Below are positions 40,702-52,085 of a stretch of DNA of 64,000 bases, piece after piece. Positions within the stretch are counted from its first letter, which is position 1. Each line of letters starts with the position of its first letter. The position numbers and the translations under genes are program-made. The notes below the pieces were generated by a model, which was not told where the DNA came from, did not search any database, and was given only the letters and a program-made list of their open reading frames with translations. Location of the stretch: NCBI RefSeq assembly GCF_036373705.1, contig NC_089855.1:49680318-49744317 (forward strand), given 5' to 3'. The stretch is from Amia ocellicauda (lineage: Eukaryota; Chordata; Actinopteri; Amiiformes; Amiidae).

Positions 40702-43700
40702 AAGGCAGAGTGGTATAATCAGTCTTCAACACTCTTTTATTGTACACCACCCTGAACCGTTTGTTTAGTGATCTATTTTCCAATGTGTACCCCTTTTTAT
40801 TGTGATAGATCTGATTTCCGGCTGTAATAATCTCGCGAGGAGGCGCGTCTTTCTCGGTTACAAAACTTTGTACCAGGGTCGTCAGAGACTTGATGTTAAT
40901 GAGCTTGTTGTTACAATGGTTCAGAGTGAAACCCTTAACTTTCATACAGGTCTTACCCGCAGCCGTTCTGTATGCGTAAGTCTTAGGACCCCTTGAAACA
41001 AACTCCACTATGTGGTCCTGAGGATCTAGCTCGCTCGTTAACTCCCCAAGGTAGTCCCCGAGGGGAGGGACCCAATCCCCTGGCCTGGTGACAAAGATTA
41101 CAGAGTCAGTATCATGATAGAGCGTGCGTTCCTGCAGCTGATCCATTAAGTTGTACAGTTCAAGCTGGGCGTAAGCCGTGGTAAAAACCGCTATGAAAAC
41201 ATTAACGTTTCCCTGTTTGGTGGGGAAATCTTTAGGGGCCCTCCACTGGACCTGTGCCACGTGGTCATTTAAGAATTGAAAGTGTGATACTGCATGTTGT
41301 TTGGAAAAGATAAATTCTATAAACTGTTCAGGGGTTTTAATCAAGGTTGTGTTTAGACGGTTATTTCTTTCCCCAAACTTACCCCACAGACTGTTTAAAA
41401 TCAGTTTGGACATTTGTCTCTTGGCGGGGTTTACAGTTATGTTCCCCGGCTCTAGACGGATCCCTTCCTTTTCAAAATATTGCTGAACGTACCGCTCTTT
41501 GGCAGCGGAGTCAACACACCATGAGGGATAGCCCGATGCCTCCTGTTTCCCTTTCAGATGGGTCATAATGTACTCAGCAAAAAGAGTATCAGATTTTTCA
41601 GAAAAATGCCAAACCTCATACACCTTACCGACTCTGTAACCTTTCTCCACCGCCTTGTCAAGCTCAATGCTACACCAGACACCCGTCAGCGCTCTCTCGT
41701 CATCACTGTGCAGACAAGAGGTATTTTGATTTTCAGTTTCCACACACGTTCTACACAGAGGGAACATCAATTTTCCCGAACACCTGTAAGGCAACACGGG
41801 TAGGAACAGCTCACGAGGAGGGTACATGGTGACTTTGATCAAACCAAAGTACTGTCCGATTTCGAGAAAGTCACGATAAACAATGGTTGGATGCCCCACC
41901 GGGTACATTTTGGTCTTGTTGACATAAGGGTACAGACTGGTGAAATCATAGTAATCTACTCTCTCACCCTCCTTTACCTCATAATGTAAACAGAGGGCGT
42001 TGGTACGACCCCCAAATAACGCATCCCTGGGCTCTAGACGTTCAGGAAAGTCCAAGGTTTCCATAAACCGTTGTACCCCCACATCCTGTTGCTTCAGGGT
42101 CGTCCACGCGTGTTCCCAAATCACCAGTACATTCAAACCATAGGTGTTTTTTAAAGTTTCAATTCGTTCCTGGAAATCATAGTACATATCACCGCAGAGT
42201 TTTTGTGTTACGGGGTTAAAGGTGTTTGGGTCGAAGCACTGAGGACAGCCATGGTAAATACAACCAGCAAACTCATAAGCGGTACGCCGCCCGGACACGT
42301 CGCTAAAACCGTCTAAGTAGTAAGGACCCATTTTGACTTCCCCTTGATTTAAAGCATGTCTGATGAAGATGTTATCCCGGGCACTCAGATATTCCAGCCA
42401 CTGTATGGAGACAGTCGAAAAGTTCTTTTGTCTAGCACGATAGTTGTCAGAAGTGGTGTCCGCTATAGTGTTTTTCTGCAAGAAATTGGATCGATACATT
42501 TTCATGCAGAGAGACGCTATGGTCACACTTTGCAAAGGGTCGAGACCCGACGTGTTGATAACCTCGGTGCGGAAACGCAAACAGGCTTCTATAAGGATCA
42601 CCACATCATTTTTACAATAAGCGGCCATCTCTTCTCGGAAATCAAAAACACCCCCCTTAACCGTATTGTACCATTTAAAGAATTCCTCCCTCTCATGAGA
42701 CATCATAGTATCAACCCCATAATAAGAGGCGGGCGGGTAGGACCCTCGATAATTTTGAGTGTCCTTAGTATTAAAAAAATGGCAGAACCAACCTTTCTTC
42801 TGAGCCTCAAAACCCAGAGCTTTAGGCAAAGCGCTCAATTTCATGGGGAGGAAATTTAACAAGTCTATGTAACGTTGGTTGAAAGCCTCGTCGGTGAAAC
42901 ACATGATCTTGCTACCCTGAGCTATTATTTTTGGGGTCACCCCATTTTCCACCAGATACTTCATCAATATGTAAGAATCATAACCCTTAGCATTGTGGGC
43001 AATAAATGTGTAATTGAGGTATTTTGGACCGCGATACCGCGTAAAGAAATCCCTGACACAACTCTCACCGCTAGCTGACCACTCACAATCCAACATGTCA
43101 ATACAGTGTATATAATTAGCAACATGGACCCCGTTTTCTTGCCGGCATTCAAAATCAAAAAAGACATACCGGTTGTGCGGCGGCTCCTTTTTAACCGGCT
43201 GAATAAAGCACTGGTGTTCAGACCCCGGGGTTAAATCCGCATTACAGATCCTACATCTCGGTTCCAGACATTTGTGTGGTTTAACCTCATGAAAACGGTA
43301 CTGGAGGCAACACTGCGGGCAATATTTAGTTTGATCACAATAACTCCGTTTTTTAACCCCCTCAGCAGCGGCCCTCTGCACCTTATGTTCGGAAAAACAG
43401 AACGCGGAGAGACAAATCCTTAAGCAATCTTTACATCGGATGGTAGGGGCCAAACCCTTACGACATTGCGGATTGAAACAGACGTTACAGTAACCGTCAC
43501 AGCGGTGCTTAAGCTTATCATTGAAGGCCTTATAACACCAATGACAAACATACGAACAACCCAAAAAAGCCGTCAAACTCTTTATTCCAAAGTAATGACT
43601 ATCACTTAGGAAGAGAAACAGTGTCTGTGTATGGGTTTCAGGATGTGTCTGAAATTTCACAAATACTTCCTTTACCTCACAACGGTACCACACAACAATT

Positions 43701-44707
43701 TTTAAAGACAACAACTCCTCAAACATGGCAATGTCTGAAAAGGCAACCATCTGTTGAGAGTTTAAGCCGGCCCTCTGATGAAGCATTAAAGCCTCTTGCA
43801 TAGCTTGGGGTTCAGGCATGTCGGGGGTGAGTAGTTTTATTAAACTGTAAGCAAAACAGAGCTTATTGTCCCCATTGGAACTCACCACTAATTGCCTGAG
43901 CTTGTTCCTAATTATGTCGTTCTTCAAGCATTTCGACAGTCTTCTAAGTGCCCCACCCTCAGGGTTAGGAACCACATTCATTACCAGAGACAGACTTTCA
44001 TCAGCTAAGATGGATGCGTTACTTTGCAATAACGCTTCGATTTTAGCCAGAAATTCATCAACATCTAAATTATCTCCACTCAGCATTACAGATAGGTTGC
44101 TAAACAAATCATCCCCTCTGAGTTCTAACTGTACAACATCTCGAGGTCTGACCCTTTCAGCAACCTGTTCAAGCATGTTTTGCAAGGCCTCGTGTATGTT
44201 GACAAATATTTCTGCATAATTGTCACAATTTAAAAGTTCTGCAAAATTAAAACGCTGAATCATTTCAAAATTGTTATAGGCCGGTCTATCTATAATCACG
44301 GGATCACTGGTACTTTTGGACACATCATCATTTTGAACAAAGCCTTCAACCCCTACATTCTCACAGAGCATGTCATCCACAGCCTTATCAGTCTCAGAAC
44401 CCTCCACATTCCGAACACCCCCACCGCTGACATCTACAAAACCCCCTTTTTGAGGAGGCTCATTTAAAGCCTGTAAAAGTCCTTCAAAGATATCCACCCG
44501 GTTAATGTCAAGACCCTCCTCTATAGTGACGGCTGCTTCTGCCGCCGTACTGTGTTCTAATTGTCTCAAATCATTTATAATAGGGGCAGAATTTGGTCGG
44601 GGTAGCGTCTCCAAAGCCTCCACCATTTCAAACAAATCGGGGTGAACTAGGGGTTGAACCTCTATAAGCGCTACCGTTGGGAGGTGGTTATTTAGATCAT
44701 TGACCAT
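40691..44707 (-). CDS. Polinton protein-primed DNA polymerase B
   Basis: 1338 codons from the first in-frame ATG (44707); the frame extends to a GTG at 44728, so the true start is uncertain. Residue numbers are rough, counted from that GTG. An acidic N-terminal part (1-280) is followed by a segment with Cys near 290 (NKLCFAYSL) and His near 377 (DSHYFGIKS), reminiscent of a papain/OTU-like fold. A Cys-rich zinc-binding-like region lies at about 395-500. The exonuclease has FDFEC near 525, HNAKGYDS near 574 and YCKNDV near 704. The polymerase has DFTSLYP near 927, KLILNSLWGKFGE near 1111 and YHDTDS near 1206. This is the family-B, protein-primed type that copies linear TIR-ended genomes. Confidence 0.95.
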   Translation of the reverse strand: MVNDLNNHLPTVALIEVQPLVHPDLFEMVEALETLPRPNSAPIINDLRQLEHSTAAEAAVTIEEGLDINRVDIFEGLLQALNEPPQKGGFVDVSGGGVRNVEGSETDKAVDDMLCENVGVEGFVQNDDVSKSTSDPVIIDRPAYNNFEMIQRFNFAELLNCDNYAEIFVNIHEALQNMLEQVAERVRPRDVVQLELRGDDLFSNLSVMLSGDNLDVDEFLAKIEALLQSNASILADESLSLVMNVVPNPEGGALRRLSKCLKNDIIRNKLRQLVVSSNGDNKLCFAYSLIKLLTPDMPEPQAMQEALMLHQRAGLNSQQMVAFSDIAMFEELLSLKIVVWYRCEVKEVFVKFQTHPETHTQTLFLFLSDSHYFGIKSLTAFLGCSYVCHWCYKAFNDKLKHRCDGYCNVCFNPQCRKGLAPTIRCKDCLRICLSAFCFSEHKVQRAAAEGVKKRSYCDQTKYCPQCCLQYRFHEVKPHKCLEPRCRICNADLTPGSEHQCFIQPVKKEPPHNRYVFFDFECRQENGVHVANYIHCIDMLDCEWSASGESCVRDFFTRYRGPKYLNYTFIAHNAKGYDSYILMKYLVENGVTPKIIAQGSKIMCFTDEAFNQRYIDLLNFLPMKLSALPKALGFEAQKKGWFCHFFNTKDTQNYRGSYPPASYYGVDTMMSHEREEFFKWYNTVKGGVFDFREEMAAYCKNDVVILIEACLRFRTEVINTSGLDPLQSVTIASLCMKMYRSNFLQKNTIADTTSDNYRARQKNFSTVSIQWLEYLSARDNIFIRHALNQGEVKMGPYYLDGFSDVSGRRTAYEFAGCIYHGCPQCFDPNTFNPVTQKLCGDMYYDFQERIETLKNTYGLNVLVIWEHAWTTLKQQDVGVQRFMETLDFPERLEPRDALFGGRTNALCLHYEVKEGERVDYYDFTSLYPYVNKTKMYPVGHPTIVYRDFLEIGQYFGLIKVTMYPPRELFLPVLPYRCSGKLMFPLCRTCVETENQNTSCLHSDDERALTGVWCSIELDKAVEKGYRVGKVYEVWHFSEKSDTLFAEYIMTHLKGKQEASGYPSWCVDSAAKERYVQQYFEKEGIRLEPGNITVNPAKRQMSKLILNSLWGKFGERNNRLNTTLIKTPEQFIEFIFSKQHAVSHFQFLNDHVAQVQWRAPKDFPTKQGNVNVFIAVFTTAYAQLELYNLMDQLQERTLYHDTDSVIFVTRPGDWVPPLGDYLGELTSELDPQDHIVEFVSRGPKTYAYRTAAGKTCMKVKGFTLNHCNNKLINIKSLTTLVQSFVTEKDAPPREIITAGNQIYHNKKGYTLENRSLNKRFRVVYNKRVLKTDYTTLPYGY

Positions 44708-44724
44708 CTGTAACAGGTCGGGAT

Positions 44725-44928
44725 TCACGGTAAGTCTGGTAATTCACATTCTATCGGTGGTGATTGGGGGTTATTTAAATCATTTATCATTTGTAATAGT
44801 TCCTGGTTCATTGGGACATCAGAGGAGTTCACAACAGGGCCGAGGGTGTTCTCTCGGGAAGGTCTTTTTGGGGCCCTAACTTGTTCATAATCCTTTAGTT
44901 TGTGAGTTCTTTTACCAAGTCCGGACAT
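44725..44928 (-). CDS. Short ORF upstream of polymerase, 67 aa
   Basis: It starts MSGLGKRTHKLKDYEQ, is basic, then has a segment NQELLQMINDLNN that echoes the start of the polymerase frame (NPDLLQMVNDLNN). It abuts the polymerase frame. Whether it is a separate peptide or an upstream exon is unknown. The repeated motif suggests a common origin for the two segments. Confidence 0.5.
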   Translation of the reverse strand: MSGLGKRTHKLKDYEQVRAPKRPSRENTLGPVVNSSDVPMNQELLQMINDLNNPQSPPIECELPDLP

Positions 44929-44991
44929 TTTTTTTATTTTTTATTTTTCCAACAACCCACAATAGTAAGGCGTTTTGTATCTATTAAAACA

Positions 44992-45573
44992 TTAAATACG
45001 GTACAATTCGTTAGTAAGGGTATTAATAAGGGTGTTTTGGCTCTCTATCACAAGGTTTTGCCCCACTAACACAAGTCTTTGATTTAGTAACAAGGTATGT
45101 AGCAACTCATGCCGACCTTCAGGAAGTAGCTCCGGGGGATGGTGTCCTGGCTCAGCTGCAAAGGATGGTCGCTCCGGTAAATCTCGGTCGAAGGAGGCAG
45201 GGAGCGAGCGTATACTCACGGACGGAGACCAAGAAGGCCTTTGCGGTGACACCCTGGCCAATCGCGGTGTACTGTTCAGCGTTTCTGTAGCCAAGAAACG
45301 GGGCTGGGGGGACGATGTTGAAACCAGTCCGTCGTTGGGTGGTGTGTCAACCCTGACTGACGGCGACCCCTGAGGTTGTTGGTTGCCTGTATTTGTTCCG
45401 CCCGACAATGCGGCGGGCTGAATCTGGATTGTTGAATTACCCCCAGAAGGCTGTGGCCTGAGTAGATGTTGGGGGGTCTCCAAGACCACCGTGGGGGATC
45501 CTCTCGGTGATCTCTCCGGGGAAGATGTTTGATCCCACTTAGACGGGGTAATTGTCCTCAATAGCTCATCCAC
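44992..45573 (-). CDS. Pro/Ser-rich Polinton protein, 193 aa, unknown
   Basis: Residues 1-140 are rich in Pro, Ser, Thr and Gln (SPERSPRGSPT, QPQGSPSV) and probably disordered with phosphorylation sites. Residues 150-193 form a hydrophobic, Leu/Asn/Val-rich helix pattern (LLHTLLLNQRLVLVGQ...) with heptad-like spacing that could be a coiled coil. There is no signal peptide. It is the first minus-strand ORF before the polymerase block. It might be a scaffold or a priming-related protein, but nothing in the sequence decides this. Confidence 0.6.
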   Translation of the reverse strand: MDELLRTITPSKWDQTSSPERSPRGSPTVVLETPQHLLRPQPSGGNSTIQIQPAALSGGTNTGNQQPQGSPSVRVDTPPNDGLVSTSSPQPRFLATETLNSTPRLARVSPQRPSWSPSVSIRSLPASFDRDLPERPSFAAEPGHHPPELLPEGRHELLHTLLLNQRLVLVGQNLVIESQNTLINTLTNELYRI

Positions 45574-46138
45574 AGAATGACTATCCCAAGAGTCTTGGGA
45601 AGAATAAAAATATACATTACATTTACATCTTTAAACGGCGACAGAAATCAAACTTAAAACAACATGTCCAGGACCTTCAAAACCTTTAGCTTTTTTAGAC
45701 CTTTGAAAATAGGCTTAGACATTCACTACAACGCCTTATTATTTACAGACAATATATTTATTAGGACTTGATAATAAATGTAAAACAGAGAAGCCTCTGT
45801 AAATAAACTGTTTCTTAAATGTAATATTGTTAATAAAACACTTTTTATACACACACACACCACATTTCATTTTTAAACGAACCTTCCAAGTGTAAACGCT
45901 TCCTGATCCCGGGACTTCCTGTTTCACAAACGTTTTCACGATCTGTTTAAATATTAAATACAATGAACACCTTCAAGCCTTTTCCTACAGCCACTTTAAA
46001 ACAGAAGTATAATTGCGGGAGATAAGCCAAACAACTTACTAAAACCTTTCGGACAGCTTTACTTCCTAACCAGACGGTCGGGCAATCGGTCATTTCTAAA
46101 CACATGCCCCAGAAACAAGCCTAGACCTGTCCGGACTT

Positions 46139-47024
46139 CTAAAGATCTTTCCCAGAACCCCCAAGACCTACAGGAAATGGGCACCCCTCGCTTAAATATT
46201 AGCCCTCAACGGGCAAACAAAACCCTTTTAAAAACATTAAAGTTTGAAAGATCTTACTTACCTCCAAAGAATAATCGTTTCTTATGTTTTTCAGCTGGTT
46301 TAGCTTTTTGCACTTCTGTGAAGGTAAGAGACATGTTTAACCTTTAACCACCCCGCTTTATAAAAAGCTTTAACCTCTTACAAGCGGCAGATATATACTC
46401 ACCGCTATCAGATACAGGGGCTGACGGCCTTTCAGATTCTTGAAAGGTTACGGTTCTCGAAGGTAAAACTAAACAAGCCCTCGCTGTGGAAGGCCTTTCG
46501 TTGTCTCGAACCACGTTTCTTAATACTGTTAGAAAGGATATTTTTTTAAATTAACAAGACGGGCCTCAAACATCTTACAGAAACGTTATACAAACAAACA
46601 GGGGTTTAGTTCTTACCCGGTCGGCAGACAGCCTGTCTAGGGACAACCACTTCTCTTGGTTGATCCTCGGAGACATTAATCACAGGCCTTTCGATAGTTT
46701 CTGTGTAATTAAAGAGACCGCCATTAATATATATTAAAACGTTTTCATAACTCTGAGCCGCTTCAAAACACAACCACACACCCATACATAAGAACCCTTG
46801 AGCGCAAACACAAAAATCTTACCGTCGTTGTTCCAGATGATCTCCTCAGCGTTGGGAATTAACTCCTGTTGACTGGCTGAAAAATAATTTTACAGAACCT
46901 AAAACAGATGTTATAACCTTATTTACAATACATGCCCACAACCCGCTCTGAGTCAATGAAAATAATCTGAAGACTTACCTAAAAACTCGTTTAAATCGAA
47001 GTCGTTGATGTTGTTTCCGGACAT
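46139..47024 (-). CDS. Candidate six-exon Polinton gene (E2 copy)
   Basis: Same arrangement as E0. The ATG is at 47024, with five GTAAG/GTGAG donors and matching acceptors; the last candidate exon ends at 46139. One intron is 3 bp shorter than in E0, while exon lengths are unchanged, as expected if the exons are constrained and the introns are not. It lies between the Pro/Ser-rich gene and the right TIR, the position that E4-type genes take in adenoviruses. Confidence 0.62.
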
Positions 47025-48408
47025 TGTTGATCTTTAGGCTTAAATCGAAAGGTCAGTATGAGTCTGTCGAGCTGAAGACCAGACCTTCATACTTATACTG
47101 ATGGCCGGATGCCGGATCTGCTTGTAAGGCATTGTTCTGGGCTGGCCTTTGTGCCGTCCTGTTACCAATTAACATATCAAAACCAACCAATAAAATGACC
47201 CTGCATCAATTTCAAATAGAAACCAAGATGGCGACGATCTCTCTCCTCTCTACTCTAAACTTTTATTAGAACCTTTTGGTCTCTCAAAAAAACATTTTTA
47301 AGCATCAAGACCTATAGTCAATAAACACTAAGAATATTTCAGGCCTTTATACGCGCTAAAAAACAACCTGAGCCAAGAAAATAACTATAAAGATCTAAAA
47401 TAAGTAGCGCTTTTACAGTGATTTTTTTTTTTTTTTTAATAGCGATGCTTTCTTTGGTATTAAACAAGTCACAAACTACTCAGAACAGCGTTTATCCCCA
47501 CAAAAGAGATATTTGGGTTTATTTTACAAAGCTTATAAATTATATAGTATAAAAGTATTCTGAATGTTTTGAGACCACACGCCATGCCTACGTTTGTCTG
47601 AGCCCACCCCCGTCCCCCGTGGTGTGAGTGATTTAGCCTTGAGTGTTGTGATCTATTTAGCATTGAGTGATCAGTTGTTTTTATTTTTTAAATGATTCCT
47701 TATCATCAGGGATTGAGCCTGCTAAAATACCTTAAAAACATATCCTTATCTTAAGTCTAACTCTTATGAGCTTTAAGACCCTAGAATGTATTTAAGTAAA
47801 ACGAATGAACACATTATGTGTGAGATAAAATATAACCACAGCTTTTTTTTTTTTTTTTTTTTTTTTTACAAAAACAATTAACCTATACCCACAAACACCC
47901 ACACACACACACACCCTCTTTTTTTAAATTTTATTTTTAATTAAATTTGAGGGGAGAGACAGAGCCATATACATTGGGGTTAACATAAGTACCCTATGCA
48001 AAACAGGAATTGTTAGGACCTGTGACCATTACAGACAACAGAACTTGTTGATCTTATAAAATGATTGGGCGAGAGAGACAGAGAGAGAGAGACAGACAGA
48101 GACAGAGACAGAGACAGTGTGAATATGATAAACGCACTATTCAAAATGGCATTGTTAAGACCTGGGACCATTACAGACAACAGAACTTGTTGATCTTATA
48201 AAATGCTTGGGCGAGAGAGACAGAGAGAGAGAGACAGACAGAGACAGAGACAGAGATAGTGTGAATATGATAAACGCACTATTCAAAATGGCATTGTTAA
48301 GACCTGGGCCCCTTACATGTATATTTACAAAAGACCCCCAACCACTACAGGAAGAGCCGACCCATTCACACTCTACAGTTGACCAACAAGAACAACAAGA
48401 ACAACCGG
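47025..48408. other. Polinton right-end non-coding zone (E2)
   Basis: It holds the presumed promoter of the spliced gene (TATA-like motif about 66 bp before its ATG), T-runs, a CA-rich stretch and two GA-rich tandem repeats. No gene recognised. Confidence 0.6.
48013..48296. repeat. Two tandem 142-bp right-end repeats (E2)
   Basis: The copies are 48013-48154 and 48155-48296, and the start of a third follows. Confidence 0.85.
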
Positions 48409-48589
48409 TTATGGGTGGCCTTGTTGATCAGGGTTTTAGGGGTGTACACTTTCTGACGGATATGACGTAGGAATAATTAAGGAAATAACTCTAAAATCAC
48501 GCCCCCCAATTATGACGTAGGAATATTAATAAGCTTAGGGCATACGTCATAACAAAATAGGCCGCGCCCAAAAAACCCTACTATCTACT
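48409..48589 (-). repeat. Polinton right terminal inverted repeat (E2)
   Basis: Inverted match to 32001-32181. CCTGTG follows at 48590-48595. Confidence 0.95.
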
Positions 48590-48885
48590 CCTGTGTGGTG
48601 CATTTTCTCTCTCTCTATCTGTGATTAAATCCTTACTTATATACATATGTCCATGAACGTTTCTGGAGCTCATGTAAATCACATCACATGACGGGCCGTG
48701 ATCTTTTCGGTCACTTTGAAAGTTTTGCTCATGACAATCCTTTTCTATTGCGGCACGATGGCTGCCACCGAGGAAGGAAAGTCGTCCGCAGTTGGCTGCA
48801 AGCTTGCCTGAAGCGCAGGAAAGGACTTACTCGCGACGTGCCACTTAAAGACTGAAGAAGTGGGGGTCGGCCTCACTGAGAGCCC

Positions 48886-50792
48886 TGAGGATTAGCTCAC
48901 GTGGTAGAGCGCTCGCTTAGCATTGTAGCATTATGTTGGGTGTATTTGGATAAGAGCATTTGGGCTCTGAGCTGAAGCACTGATCTAAAGAAAACCTCTC
49001 CCCCCCAAAGTTATCAGATTCCCTTAGCTCATCAGCTTGGAACTGGTTTGCATCAAAGTGACAGTTTTGGGGAGGATGGCACCAAGAAGAGGCCAAATAG
49101 TTTGGAATTCTGCTATGAGATGTCTGGAGAAAGGGGCCTGTAGGTGATAAAAACTCTTTGAAGTGGACAAGAGCCGAAATCCCGACATAGAGCTACGAAC
49201 CCAGGCCAACCGGCATTTCCAAAAGATGGCATGGATTGACATCAGTCATAAATCAAGCCCCCCTCCAATAGGACACTGGGGGCTGAAACCGAAATCCAAT
49301 CTCAAAAACTCAAGAACCAATCACCTCTTGATCTGACAGACTATAAGGAACAGCGGACAGTCTTTCTCGCTCTCTCTCACCTGAACCAGTAACTCGCTGC
49401 CACAGCTCAACCTGTAGCTCTGTTGCCAGAACCGGAACCAGAAACCAACTAAGTCTTTGCCGGCAACAGAAGAGTTAAACTGGGAGAAGGAGATTGAGCC
49501 GTACGAAGAATTCTTTTAAAGGACTTTATTAAATAAAGAACTTTACAGACTGCGCTGCCCGCCTGTGCCCACCTGATCAGTGGAGTTTTACAGCTGGACA
49601 ATTGACTAAGTCGACTGTATACGAAAGTGTCAGTCATTTAAATAGCTATTTGAGTCTTAAGAAACTTGACCCTTGGAACAAACACGGCCCTGCTTTCCTC
49701 AAAGACTTTGTCTTCAAATAAGTACGGTGAGAGACCCTGCTTGCCAAGAAGATTTTGTGCACAACCTTGGAGCCTTCAAACCAGTGGAAAATCTGTTTGG
49801 AAACGACTCTACTTTCGCGAAACCCCAACTTCCAGGTGTATCGACTGAGTGGAAGTTCTTGGACAAAGCCGAACCGGACTGCCTTTGTTCCAAACCACAC
49901 GGACCTCGTGCCGTGTGCTGTTATCTGAGCCCGAAGCCAGAGAGGCCTCTCTGCGACGAAGTTCCGATAAGTTTAACCGTTTGGAGTTCATGATTCATGA
50001 CATTTGAGAAATCAATTAGAAATGTTAATCTGTGATTCATAACTCTAGAATGTGTAATATCATTTAGTTTTCTTAAATATAAATGTGTGTTGCATTAAAC
50101 TGTTTTGCTGATAATTTTAGAAATAAAATCTGTCAACGCCGAGAAATATCTTCTCATTCCTGTTTAACTGTTTAGTCTGAAATTGACACAAGTTAATAGA
50201 CATTAGATTATTGGTGGCCCTGCCTATCCTTAATCATTGAATAATAATCAGTTAAGGGAAATTGTGGTAACAAGTAATGATAGGATCTTTCTCGGCACCT
50301 AAACGTGAATGAGACTGATATATATATAACGAGAAGTTACCTGACATAAATACTAACCTGCGTAGTTATTTAATGTCTGACTAATAATACTAACGAGAGA
50401 CTCACCTTCGTCTTACTAACCGGTATTGTAGTCAATGTGTTTATAACCTTTTTTGTTTAACGATTTGTGTTATCATATGAGATCCCATGGTCTTTGTTTT
50501 GGTCACGGAAGTGATTTGTCTTCGATTTGTTGATCTAGAGTTGAATTGTAATTAGTTTTTCCCTTTTGTATAATTAGTGTAGTGCTACATTTAGTCTTTG
50601 TTTTGAATACATTTGACAATTTATATCTTTGGAATTGGTGTCTGCGTCCAATTATTACAGAAATTGAGTTCTACAAGATTCCAGGATTCGTGATAAGGTG
50701 ATACTATAAATTCACTTCTTTAAATGAAATGTATAAGTGTACCTTACGCTACAGCATGCGAGAGGCAGCGGGATCAATGCCCGCATTCTCCA
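48886..50792 (+). pseudogene. tRNA-Ala(AGC) split by LTR-like insertion (S3a)
   Basis: The halves are 48886-48923 and 50754-50792. The T loop has ATCAAT, as in S1a. Confidence 0.9.
48924..50753 (+). mobile_element. Solo-LTR-like element, 1830 bp (S3a)
   Basis: Same length and ends as S1a, with GCAT duplicated at 48920-48923 and 50754-50757. Confidence 0.65.
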
Positions 50793-51806
50793 AGGCCTCA
50801 GGCGCTCGTGCCCCGGTTTCGGGGGAGAGTGGCTCACTTTTCTTGCCGCAGACACAGGCGCAAGGCATTGCCTGTTTGCCGTAAGGTTATCAGACACAAC
50901 GCGCCGGCGACGGCTGCAGCATTAGCACGCCGGCTGGCCCTTCCGAAGTTCCCCAAAAACGACCGAGATGCCGCTTCGACGTCGTAACCCCAGGAACGAC
51001 CGCAAAGGCACTCCAACCCTCAATCTTCCGATCCGAAGTCAGACCGAAGAGACTGTATGATGTTTTAGATTAAAGATAGTATGCAGACCGAGCAAGTTAG
51101 ATTTATCGGGCTAGCAAACAGCCATTGAGGCACCTGTTCGGGACGTACCCTGTAGAAATTCCTGTCAACGATAAAAGGATCAAACGGTGGAGAAAAAGCC
51201 CGCAGGATGTTTGTCAAAACTCTGTTTGTGGACTGAATGGCTTTCCCAGATTGGCAGGGACTGTTTTTGGTATTGACTGAAGGACAGTTGTAAAAGACAA
51301 CCTCTCACCGGACCTCTGGCATACACCAAAGAAAGCCACCTCACCTCTCCCCCGGATCTCACAAAACACAATCCCCCCCGCCCCCAGGGAAGACAGACCG
51401 CAATCGGACTCGGGCTTGCACCTTTTGATTGGATGAACGGCCGCAAACATTCTATGTCATTTTCTTTTAAAGCTTCACTCGTGCTTGTAAAAAACCGAGG
51501 TCTCACTGAAAGAATGCCCTGACGTGGTTGCTTCCAAGCTAGCTGGTTTACAAAGTTCCTTTTCGCTTTAACGATGATTTCCAAGAAGGGAAATAATCTA
51601 TCTGTAATCTGTCAACACAGGCACCTTCTTCTCTATTAAGCCACGCGGTCACCACCAGGAAGATGAACGCACCAGGCCGACCCGGAGTTTTCGCCAATTC
51701 GTCTCCAAGCCTCCCAAGAGGGAACATAAACAGGCCTTATTCGCAGACACAGGCCCTCACACAGGGAGACCACCGCTTCACCGCCGCTGCCTCTGCCAAG
51801 GGCCCA

Positions 51807-51878
51807 AGGTCCCACCGAGACTTGAACTCGGATCGCTGGATTCAGAGTCCAGAGTGCTAACCATTACACCATGGAACC
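51807..51878 (-). tRNA. tRNA-Gln (anticodon CTG)
   Basis: Identical in body to the S1a copy; all stems pair. Confidence 0.93.
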
Positions 51879-52013
51879 AAGCCCGCTGCCCACCTCTTGC
51901 CCGTGATGAAGGTTTCTGCTCTACGCACACGTCTCGCTCTGTCGCACGGCCAAGTCCAGAGTGAGCCAAGTTGCGCCCAGAGTGCTGCGTGTGGCGGGTC
52001 ACTTCCGGAGCCG

Positions 52014-52085
52014 TCCCTGGTGGTCTAGTGGTCAGGATTCGGCGCTCTCACCGCTGCGGCCCGGCTTCGATTCCCGGTCAGGGAA
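52014..52085 (+). tRNA. tRNA-Glu (anticodon CTC), T-stem mismatch
   Basis: It carries the same GCTTCGA B-box change as S1a, which ties the two units to one ancestor. Confidence 0.85.

Larger units (their letters stand above)
32001..48589. mobile_element. Polinton/Maverick copy E2, 16.6 kb, looks whole
   Basis: A complete element with 181-bp TIRs that differ at about one position, flanked by CCTGTG (31995-32000 and 48590-48595). All family hallmark genes are present as long open frames: polymerase B, integrase, packaging ATPase, protease, minor and major capsid. It also has two conserved small proteins, three left-end accessory genes and a candidate spliced right-end gene. No clear break was seen in the core genes. 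The order is accessory-INT-mCP-core-MCP-PRO on +, and PolB-ATPase-small basic-247 aa on -, converging near 38.8 kb. It looks young. Confidence 0.96.
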
